NCBI GenBank assembly: GCA_021770615.1
Contig: JAETQR010000055.1
Location: 1-17,595, forward strand
Source: Lachnospiraceae bacterium
Lineage (GTDB): Bacteria > Bacillota_A > Clostridia > Lachnospirales > Lachnospiraceae
DNA: 17,595 nt
Direction: 5' to 3'
In this document: piece by piece, positions 7,244 to 14,280 of the stretch
Layout of the letters: each line of letters begins with the position of its first letter
Numbering within the stretch: the stretch's first letter is position 1
The notes under the pieces: generated by a model
Database searches by the model: none
Told to the model about the DNA's origin: nothing
What the model saw: the letters and a program-made list of their open reading frames with translations, nothing else
Translations under genes and position numbers: made by a program

Positions 7244-10200
7244 ATGGAAAAAAGCTATTATCGAAAGATTTATGAAACGAATAAGGATGAATGGAAAGCC
7301 CTGACTAGAGAGCCTCAGAAATATGAGGCTCTCCTTGCAGGACATTATTCAGAGAGTAATCATTTCGTATATGAACTATTGCAGAATGCAGAGGATGAAA
7401 AAGCCGATCGGGTAGTAATAGAGTATTATGATGATAAGCTGGTGTTTTATCATAATGGAATGCCCTTTGACGAAAATGATGTCCGAGGTGTATCTTCTAT
7501 GCTTATGGGAACAAAAGACAGAAATTCAGCACAGACGATTGGACGATTTGGTATGGGATTTAAGTCTGTATTCAGGTATACCTATCAGCCGGAAATCTAT
7601 TCAGATGAAGAAGCATTTCAGATTGAGAATTATCTCTTGCCAGTGGAAATACAGAATGACTGGGATTATCGAAAGGTAATGGAAGAACTGGGATATAGAC
7701 TGAGCAGTGGAGGAAAATATTATCCATTTTCAGAGCAGAATCATTTGACGAAGATTGTGATTCCATTTGCCAAGCGTAAAAATGATGGGACAATTGTTTC
7801 TGTGTCTGGAAAAGAAGTATTACAGAAATTGCAGCAATTAAATGGCGAAATTCTTTTGTTTTTGAATCATATCAAAAAATTATTTTGGATAGACCAAACA
7901 AATGAAAAATATGCAATGATTACGTTGAATGTTGATTCAATAGACTGCAATTTGAATAGTTGCCGGATTGAAGGCAGCGCATACCAACAAAAAGAAGAAA
8001 TTACACGCTATCTGAAGTTTAAGAAAACTTTTGATCATCCGGAGATGAAAGGGGCAGAAGTCAGTGTTGCGTATAAGATGAATAATAAAGCAAATGTTGT
8101 TTATGAATTAAAGGGAGAGCCCATATGGGTATATTTCCCTACACGCGATATGACAAAATTACCATTTTTGATTCATGGATCTTTTGAAACAGCAGTGTCC
8201 AGAGAAAAATTGATGACACCTTCTGAATTTAATTCAGCGTTGTTTCAGCAGTTGGGAGATCTGATTGCCGATTCAATGGAAGAATTAAAAAAACGCAAAC
8301 TGATTACGCAGAATTTTATTCGAAAAGTGTTGATTGCAGCTTTTAAAGACGAAACAGATAATAATACGATACCAGGACTACGAAAAAAAGTAACGGAATG
8401 TTTAAAAAAAGGAAGTCTGATTCCGGATAAAGATGGTATCTATTATGCTGTAGATGAACTAGTAATTCCAGTACCTTTCGGTATTGCAGATTTCTACGAC
8501 AGCAAACTGTTTCAAAAGACATTTGAAGAGGTAGGTCATTTTGTGGCATACAATAATGAACGAGAGGCAAATTTTAATGAATATCTTGCTTGGTTAGTAG
8601 ATGAGGTGGGAATTAAAGTATTTACACTTGTTGACTGGGCAAAGAGGATGGGAAAACTGAAAGGAAGATGTGTCCCAACAAAAAGTGTTGAATATGAAAA
8701 ATTGGAGAATTTTTATGATTTCCTTTCGGATAATAGGGAAAGTATCTATAAAACAGGACTTCGTTATTCAAGGAGCGGACGTTATGAGCAGACAATTCGC
8801 AATAATGTAAGTGCTGCGTGGAAAATATTAAAAATATCACCGGTAATTTTAAATGCTCAGGAAGAATTAACAGCACCTTATCAAGGGGAAAATGAAAAGT
8901 TATACTTGAGTGCTACCAGTGATTATCAACAGATGGTTTTGTCGTCCATCGTACATAAAAATGTATCTACCAAATTTGAACAGTTGTTAAAAGATGGATT
9001 TGCTTTAACGGATTTTGATAATTTTCAGTATATAAAGAAAAAAGTTCTTGAGAAATATATTAAAGGCAAAAAAATCAATGTTGCTAACAGTGAGAATTAT
9101 GAAGAGGAGTATATAGAAGATTTAAATCAGATTTTGATGCTGTTTGAAAAAAATCATAATATCGGTGAAATTCAGGATCTCATTGCAAAAGCAAGTATTA
9201 TAAAAATTGTGACTGCTGACGATACAGCTACTTTTGCAAAACCGGCACTTACATATACTGCTAATTCAATAGAAGGAATAGATCTTCGCATTTATTATGA
9301 GACACCTATAGTAGAAGAAAAGGAAGATAGCGAGTCTTATTATAGAGAATTCGACGACTCCGGTAAATATCTGATTGACGAGGCATTTTATCATAATCAT
9401 GGGATATCTGTAAAAAAAATGCAGCAGTTTGGTATTATTACAACGCCTATTACCGAAGGAAGAAGATGTTTTTCAGGTGGTGCAGGAAAGGAATACTGGA
9501 ATGCACTTGGTGATTTTTGCCCGGAAATGACAATGGACTATCTCGATGAGAATTTACGTATTATCGAATATATACCAAAATCTGAATTAGCAAGGAAAAA
9601 GTCATCAGAAATATTTAAATTGGTATTATCTGTCCGACAAAAATTAGCCGGTAAATTGAGAAAAAGAAAGACTAATCCATATGAAGTAGAGGAAGAATCA
9701 CAGCTTTTACGCAGCTTAAAGTCTTACTATAGTTGGCTGTATGATAAAAGTGGAAATCTGAAGAAGCCAAGGGAAATATCAAAATATGATTTGGACACAT
9801 CGTTGTATGGTGATGTTATACCTGATAAGAACTTTTATTCTGTTCTTGGATTTATTGAAACAGAGGACGATAATACTGCCGAGGCATTTGAACATGTAGA
9901 TAAGCTGAATACCAAAAATAAAAAGTTGCTTTTACGGCAGCTGGCAAGAGAACTGGGAATGAAAGTTTCTGATGGATCAGAAGACGATACAAACGATGAC
10001 GAGGAAGAAAAAGATGATATCTTTCGTGTTGATACTTATGTATCGGAAGCATTTCCGGTATCAAAAGTCCGCAATATAGAGAGCCTGATTGAGCATGTAA
10101 GACAACAATTTTTCTGTGCTGATCCGGTAACCTATCGTAAAGTACTGCGACAGATTAGAACAAGTAAGTCAAAGAAAGCAGATAGAGCATATGTGACAGG

Positions 10201-10945
10201 AATGTATTTGAATGATAGTCATGTGAAAATTTGTCAGATGTGCAAAAAGCCTTCATTGCAGGTTTATGTGACAGAACTTGCAAATTATGGAATTGAACTG
10301 CCGCAGTTGAATCTTTGCTTATGCCCCAATTGTTCTGGACAATATAAGGCGCTAAGAGACAATAATAAGGAAGAATTTAAAGAGGCAATGAAAGCTGCAA
10401 TGCTTAGTTTAAACATTGAAGAAAACTCTGATGAATATGAAATACAATTAGATTCAGATACATCCTTGTATTTTACAGAAACTCATGTGGCAGAAATTCA
10501 GACGATATTAGGGCTTATATCTGAATATGGAGTTTCAGATGAAAACCAGGATGAACGTATAGAAAAAGCATTGATGGATACTGAGGCGTTACAAAAGGAA
10601 ATAGAATCTGAGCAAGTTGCAGTTGCACTTGAATCGGACAAAATGTTCGTTTCTCCTGAGATAGAAGAAAAAACAAAAGATGATAATGCAACTGGAAAAA
10701 CAGAACTGGTAACAAGCGAATCCAATTCAAAATTAGCAACAGAGCCGGAATTTGAATTCCACGTAAATACAGAATCAATACAGGATGGTAACATTGTATC
10801 CTACAAGAAAATGCAGACGTTGGAGATTGTTGATGCCGTAATAGATTCGATTAAATATCCTTTGCATAAAGCGTTCCTTGGAAAGAAAGTAGGGGACTTA
10901 ATTGTTGTAAATGGACGTAGATATCTGATTATTAGCATCCTATAA
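7244..10945 (+). CDS. Sacsin-type GHKL (HSP90-like) ATPase with Cys-rich and GreA-C-like C-terminus
   Basis: A 1233-residue protein. The N-terminal GHKL ATP-binding domain shows the N-box YELLQNAED (E44, N48, D51), the HNG motif at 70-72 and the glycine loop IGRFGMGFKSVF (99-110); the form is that of sacsin/HSP90-like ATPases. A long unassigned middle follows, with an acidic patch around residues 907-925. C997-x2-C1000 and C1025-x-C1027-x2-C1030 (CLCPNC) form a zinc-binding treble-clef pair like that of HNH proteins, but the catalytic DH and His are absent. Residues about 1183-1233 (PLHKAFLGKKVGDLIVVNGR) resemble the GreA/GreB C-terminal domain. The ATG follows an AAGG overlapping the helicase stop, implying translational coupling. 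The ATPase call is strong; the GreA-like tail is a motif-level inference. Partner of the upstream HEPN-SNF2 protein; function unproven. Confidence 0.87.
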   Translation: MEKSYYRKIYETNKDEWKALTREPQKYEALLAGHYSESNHFVYELLQNAEDEKADRVVIEYYDDKLVFYHNGMPFDENDVRGVSSMLMGTKDRNSAQTIGRFGMGFKSVFRYTYQPEIYSDEEAFQIENYLLPVEIQNDWDYRKVMEELGYRLSSGGKYYPFSEQNHLTKIVIPFAKRKNDGTIVSVSGKEVLQKLQQLNGEILLFLNHIKKLFWIDQTNEKYAMITLNVDSIDCNLNSCRIEGSAYQQKEEITRYLKFKKTFDHPEMKGAEVSVAYKMNNKANVVYELKGEPIWVYFPTRDMTKLPFLIHGSFETAVSREKLMTPSEFNSALFQQLGDLIADSMEELKKRKLITQNFIRKVLIAAFKDETDNNTIPGLRKKVTECLKKGSLIPDKDGIYYAVDELVIPVPFGIADFYDSKLFQKTFEEVGHFVAYNNEREANFNEYLAWLVDEVGIKVFTLVDWAKRMGKLKGRCVPTKSVEYEKLENFYDFLSDNRESIYKTGLRYSRSGRYEQTIRNNVSAAWKILKISPVILNAQEELTAPYQGENEKLYLSATSDYQQMVLSSIVHKNVSTKFEQLLKDGFALTDFDNFQYIKKKVLEKYIKGKKINVANSENYEEEYIEDLNQILMLFEKNHNIGEIQDLIAKASIIKIVTADDTATFAKPALTYTANSIEGIDLRIYYETPIVEEKEDSESYYREFDDSGKYLIDEAFYHNHGISVKKMQQFGIITTPITEGRRCFSGGAGKEYWNALGDFCPEMTMDYLDENLRIIEYIPKSELARKKSSEIFKLVLSVRQKLAGKLRKRKTNPYEVEEESQLLRSLKSYYSWLYDKSGNLKKPREISKYDLDTSLYGDVIPDKNFYSVLGFIETEDDNTAEAFEHVDKLNTKNKKLLLRQLARELGMKVSDGSEDDTNDDEEEKDDIFRVDTYVSEAFPVSKVRNIESLIEHVRQQFFCADPVTYRKVLRQIRTSKSKKADRAYVTGMYLNDSHVKICQMCKKPSLQVYVTELANYGIELPQLNLCLCPNCSGQYKALRDNNKEEFKEAMKAAMLSLNIEENSDEYEIQLDSDTSLYFTETHVAEIQTILGLISEYGVSDENQDERIEKALMDTEALQKEIESEQVAVALESDKMFVSPEIEEKTKDDNATGKTELVTSESNSKLATEPEFEFHVNTESIQDGNIVSYKKMQTLEIVDAVIDSIKYPLHKAFLGKKVGDLIVVNGRRYLIISIL

Positions 10946-10966
10946 AGGAACAAGGAAAGGATAAAA

Positions 10967-11116
10967 TTGTATAGTTATTATATGAAATACCCGGTACATA
11001 AAACGGACATGAAAGGTATGGAAGACATCAATGCGGATAGAATACATTCAGCAAATGAAGTTGCAGCGGAAATGAAACGAGAATTCGGTATTACGAAACA
11101 TATTCAAGAAAAGTAA
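10967..11116 (+). CDS. Small hypothetical protein (49 aa), TTG start
   Basis: Reading from TTG at 10967 gives 49 residues containing MKYPVHKTDMKGMEDINADR and ending HIQEK. AAGGAAAGG (10952-10960) sits 6 nt before the TTG, a well-placed ribosome site that favours it over the in-frame ATG at 10982. It begins 21 bp after the ATPase stop, so it would be the last gene of the helicase-ATPase operon. It is hydrophilic, with no membrane segment or recognisable motif, and is too short for an ATG-based ORF caller to list. It could be a small accessory subunit or the truncated start of a lost gene. Confidence 0.5.
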   Translation: MYSYYMKYPVHKTDMKGMEDINADRIHSANEVAAEMKREFGITKHIQEK

Positions 11117-11176
11117 CTGTGGCATAGCAAAATCTTCAATGTCAGAGTGACCACATTAGGAGAAGGATGACTCATC

Positions 11177-11782
11177 ATGTCAGGAAAAACTACCACAAAC
11201 AAAACGCTAACCTATTATAACGCAAATGCGGAAAACTTTATAACAAATACGCAGTTCATAAATTTTAAAGAGACTCAGCAACGGTTCCTACAGCTTTTAC
11301 CTGCCCATGCCTGTATCCTTGACTTTGGCTGCGGCTCCGGGAGGGATACAAAGTATTTTCTGGACAGGGGATATCAGGTAGAAGCGACAGACGGAGCGGC
11401 GGAAATCTGTAAGCTGGCAAGTGAGTATACGGGAATTGCGGTCAGGCAGATGCTGTTTGAGGAATTAGATGCGGTAAAGCGCTATGACGGTATCTGGGCT
11501 TGTTCTTCGATCCTGCATCTGCCAAAGGCAGAGCTGCTTTCGGTGATGGGGAAGATGAAGAATGCACTGAGGGACAGAGGCATCATTTATACTTCATTTA
11601 AATATGGGGAGTTTGAAGGGGAGAGGAATGGCCGTTATTTTACAGATTTTACAAAGGATTCCTTTGCGGTGTTTATGAAGCAGGCAGGCGGCCTGCGTAT
11701 AGAGGATGATTGGATCACAGGCGATGTCAGGCCGGGACGGGGCAATGAAATGTGGCTGAACCTGATCCTGCGGAGGGAGTGA
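11177..11782 (+). CDS. Class I SAM-dependent methyltransferase, TehB-like
   Basis: A 201-residue Rossmann methyltransferase. Motif I is ILDFGCGSGRDTKYF (residues 47-61), the acidic residue ending strand 2 is in VEATDG (D72), and GIWACSSILHLP is the motif IV region typical of small TehB/UbiE-like enzymes. It lacks the (D/N)PP(Y/F) motif of DNA or protein amino-methyltransferases, so it is more likely to act on a small molecule or a protein side chain than as a restriction-system methylase. AGGAGAAGG lies about 8 nt before the ATG. It is GC-richer than the block upstream and starts a tight run with the HNH gene 6 nt downstream and the nucleotidyltransferase after that. Substrate unknown. Confidence 0.85.
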   Translation: MSGKTTTNKTLTYYNANAENFITNTQFINFKETQQRFLQLLPAHACILDFGCGSGRDTKYFLDRGYQVEATDGAAEICKLASEYTGIAVRQMLFEELDAVKRYDGIWACSSILHLPKAELLSVMGKMKNALRDRGIIYTSFKYGEFEGERNGRYFTDFTKDSFAVFMKQAGGLRIEDDWITGDVRPGRGNEMWLNLILRRE

Positions 11783-11788
11783 TAAGCG

Positions 11789-12991
11789 ATGTCGGAATTG
11801 CGCCCGTCGGAAGTTGGATGTTATCTGACGATCGAAGGAGAATATTCTAATACATTGTATATGGAAGGATTTTCTCAGATGTTGAAGGATCCGTCCTATT
11901 GTTACAAATTTTACTGGCTGGAAGCAATCGTGAATCTGATTTCGGAAGGAATTCAGAATACTACGTTTAACGCGATTATCGACGAGATGATTTGCAATGC
12001 CTGGTATTCTGTACGGGAGTTTCATATTCACTTAAGCGGAATACTCTCAGACGGTCTGGTAAGAGACGGCCTGGAGAGGGCGGTTTTGAAACTGACGGAA
12101 CTCAGTGACCTTCCTGCGAATGCGTCGAAGGTGGAGATCAAAAACGCGATTTCAGAGTATAATGCTCAGCTGAAGGCATCGAAGGAACAGCTGACAAATA
12201 TGGTTCCAGGCCGTGCGCTTGCCGGTTTTTTTAAGGAAAGTGAGGAAGAAGTCCCCTGGGGAAGCAGCCGTCGGTTGACGGAATATGTCCGTCAGTTTGA
12301 CAGCACACGGATTCGCTTGCCATATATCTTTGGGGATAGCAGCAAACTGAAAAAAGAAGTTTATTTCAATTCAGACTGGATGGAAATGATCCAGGATAAT
12401 ACGGTAAATATCCTGGGGTGGATTCAGTATGAGAAAGTAAAGTGGCTGCAGAACAATAACCCGGAGGTTCCAGGCTTAATTTATAAGCTGGCGCCGATGG
12501 ATGAAAAGATGCGGAAGCTAAACCATGTACATAAGCTTTGGGATGGCATCCTGAAGCTGTGTGAGATCAGAGATGTATTTACAGGCAATCCTGTGACGGC
12601 AAAAAAGTATGATGTGGATCACTTTATACCGTGGTCTTTTGTCATGAACGATGAGTTATGGAATCTGATGCCAATGGATTCGTCTCTGAATTCATCAAAA
12701 AGCAATCGGTTGCCGAAGTGGGATCCTTTCTTTGAACGCTTTGCGGGGAATCAGTATGTGATGTATCGCCTGATTCATGAAAAGGAGGGAATCCATAAGC
12801 TTTATGAATCCTGTTTTCGGGACAACCTGCATTCGATATGGGCCGGGCAGGAGCTGTATCGCAGAGGGAATTCCAGGGAAGAGTTTTACAATATTCTCCA
12901 GAAGAACATGCGGCCTGTATATGATTCCGCCAGGCGGCAGGGGTATGAGGTTTGGAATTATACCGCCCCAACGAGCCCTTGCCCTATCTAA
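11789..12991 (+). CDS. HNH endonuclease-domain protein
   Basis: A 400-residue protein with an HNH nuclease core near residues 255-310. YDVDHFIPWSF supplies the D277-H278 pair, and WNLMPMDSSLNSSKSNRLP supplies the conserved N292 and the downstream S-K-x-N signature of HNH_4-like families; FTGNPV precedes it where the first turn would lie. This would be a metal-dependent nicking or cleaving domain acting on DNA. The N-terminal 250 residues are mostly helical and unassigned, and the tail after the HNH core is of the kind seen with stand-alone HNH proteins in defence islands. GGAGGGAG lies 9 nt before the ATG and overlaps the end of the methyltransferase gene, supporting the start and coupling. 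Nuclease call strong, target unknown. Confidence 0.85.
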   Translation: MSELRPSEVGCYLTIEGEYSNTLYMEGFSQMLKDPSYCYKFYWLEAIVNLISEGIQNTTFNAIIDEMICNAWYSVREFHIHLSGILSDGLVRDGLERAVLKLTELSDLPANASKVEIKNAISEYNAQLKASKEQLTNMVPGRALAGFFKESEEEVPWGSSRRLTEYVRQFDSTRIRLPYIFGDSSKLKKEVYFNSDWMEMIQDNTVNILGWIQYEKVKWLQNNNPEVPGLIYKLAPMDEKMRKLNHVHKLWDGILKLCEIRDVFTGNPVTAKKYDVDHFIPWSFVMNDELWNLMPMDSSLNSSKSNRLPKWDPFFERFAGNQYVMYRLIHEKEGIHKLYESCFRDNLHSIWAGQELYRRGNSREEFYNILQKNMRPVYDSARRQGYEVWNYTAPTSPCPI

Positions 12992-13015
12992 GATATTAAA
13001 AAGGAAGTGACCCGC

Positions 13016-14047
13016 GTGAATTTCCAAACCCTACTCCAAACGAGTGATTACAATTTTATTCGAACCAACCCGCGGCTCGGCCAGCGGATCATACTCCTGG
13101 GCGTCAGCGGGAGCTATGGCTATGGAACCAACCGTGAGGGCAGCGACATTGATTTCCGCGGAGTTACGCTGAATCTGCCATCGGATCTGATCGGGCTGAC
13201 TGCGTTTGAGCAGTTCGAGGACCGGAAGACGGACACGGTCATCTATTCCTTTAATAAGTTGGTTCGTCTGCTTTTGGACTGCAATCCAAATACGATAGAG
13301 CTTTTGGGGCTGGATCCGGAGCAGTATCTCATTTGCAACGATCTTGGGCAGATGCTTCTGGATCACCGCCGGCTGTTTCTGTCAAAGCGGGCGGCCCAGT
13401 CCTTCGGCCATTATGCGGACGCCCAGCTGCGCAGGCTGCAAAATGCTATTGCCAGGGATACGCTGCCGCAGCCTTCCCGGGAAGAGCACATCATGCGTTC
13501 CGTACAACATGCAATGGAGGATTTTAACAGGAGAAATGACCAGTCAGCGTATGGAAATGCCAGGCTTTATATCGACGCAGCGGAGACGGAAGATCTGGAG
13601 ACAGAGATCTTTCTCGATATGAACTACCAGCATTATCCGCTTAGGAAGTACAGCCAATGCATGAACACGCTGCATTCCGTGATCTGCGATTACGATAAGA
13701 TCGGCAAGCGGAATCATAAAAAGGATGACAATCATTTGAACAAGCATGCGATGCATCTGGTCAGACTGTTTATGATGGGCATCGATATCCTGGAACACCA
13801 GGAGATCCGGACGCACCGTGGCAGTGAGGATTTGAAGCTGCTTTGCAGCATTCGCAATGGAGAGTATATGAAGGACGGCGTGCTGATACCGGCATTTTAT
13901 GAGTTTGTCTCGGAGTACGAGGCGCGTTTTGCGGAGGCGGAGAGCAGGAGCACCCTGCCGGAAAATCCGGATCGGGAAGCCGTTGGACGATTTGTGGAAA
14001 CCATCAACCGCTATGTGGTTACAGGAGAGTGGAACCATGCGATATAA
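13016..14047 (+). CDS. YcgL-type predicted nucleotidyltransferase (pol-beta superfamily)
   Basis: A 343-residue protein with the nucleotidyltransferase signature GVSGSYGYGTNREGSDIDFR: G32-S33, ten residues, then D44-x-D46, an exact GS-X10-DxD match. It belongs to the COG3541/YcgL-like branch of the DNA polymerase beta superfamily, which would transfer a nucleotide to an unknown acceptor. The helical C-terminal half (HALNKHAMHLVRLFMMG-like region) is typical of the family. I chose GTG at 13016 because AAGGAAG (13001-13007) is 8 nt upstream; the GTG at 13007 overlaps that site and is unlikely. It lies 24 bp after the HNH gene and overlaps by 11 bp a fragment of a second nucleotidyltransferase, implying a coupled operon. 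Enzymes of this type occur in DNA-repair, toxin-antitoxin and defence settings; the role here is unknown. Confidence 0.85.
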   Translation: MNFQTLLQTSDYNFIRTNPRLGQRIILLGVSGSYGYGTNREGSDIDFRGVTLNLPSDLIGLTAFEQFEDRKTDTVIYSFNKLVRLLLDCNPNTIELLGLDPEQYLICNDLGQMLLDHRRLFLSKRAAQSFGHYADAQLRRLQNAIARDTLPQPSREEHIMRSVQHAMEDFNRRNDQSAYGNARLYIDAAETEDLETEIFLDMNYQHYPLRKYSQCMNTLHSVICDYDKIGKRNHKKDDNHLNKHAMHLVRLFMMGIDILEHQEIRTHRGSEDLKLLCSIRNGEYMKDGVLIPAFYEFVSEYEARFAEAESRSTLPENPDREAVGRFVETINRYVVTGEWNHAI

Positions 14048-14129
14048 AGATTATGAGGGCCCGGTGGAAGAGCTGGTCCGGATGAAAATGAAAGAAATCG
14101 AGGAGAAGGAGCAGATCCGCGTCCTGCAG
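14037..14129 (+). pseudogene. Truncated start of a second nucleotidyltransferase
   Basis: From ATG 14037 the first 31 residues (EELVRMKMKEIEEKEQIRVL and flanks) look like the N-terminus of YcgL-type nucleotidyltransferases, which normally runs on through VESGSRAWGF and a catalytic DxD. Here homology stops at about residue 31 and the frame enters a terminator hairpin at 14136. The reading frame stays open to a stop at 14367-14369, but that part (about 78 residues of low-quality sequence) overlaps the EamA gene and is unlikely to be real protein. AGGAGAG sits about 8 nt before the ATG and the start overlaps the previous gene by 11 bp, so the fragment is still coupled for translation. Most likely a 3' deletion of a once-tandem enzyme pair. 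Confidence 0.6.
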
Positions 14130-14135
14130 TTGATA

Positions 14136-14176
14136 AAAAAATACAGGCGGCAAAACAAAGCGCACCTGTATTTTTT
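14136..14176 (+). terminator. Intrinsic terminator with A/T-tract arms
   Basis: AAAAAATACAGG (14136-14147) pairs perfectly with CCTGTATTTTTT (14165-14176), giving a 12-bp stem with flanking A- and T-tracts that could end transcription from either direction. It ends the methyltransferase-HNH-nucleotidyltransferase run. A second stem, GGCGGCA (14146-14152) with TGCCGCC (14178-14184), interleaves with the first. Confidence 0.75.
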
Positions 14177-14280
14177 ATGCCGCCAAACGCCCCAAATGCC
14201 TCACTCCAGGATAGACACAGGAAGTAAAGAGAGGTATCATAGGGAAAACAAATGGCGTTGGCGGATAGGAGGTAAGACAT

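Noticed and set aside
3675..10945. Assignment of the helicase-ATPase pair to DISARM, BREX, Druantia, Zorya or Hachiman
   Set aside because: The signature partners (DrmA/B, PglZ/BrxC, DruE-type proteins, ZorA/B, HamA) are not present; only an SNF2 motor is shared with DISARM.
11177..11782. DNA methylase of a restriction-modification system
   Set aside because: No (D/N)PP(Y/F) or cytosine-methylase PC motif; the sequence fits small TehB-like methyltransferases.
13007..13018. GTG at 13007 as start of the nucleotidyltransferase
   Set aside because: It overlaps the only ribosome site; GTG at 13016 has that site 8 nt upstream.
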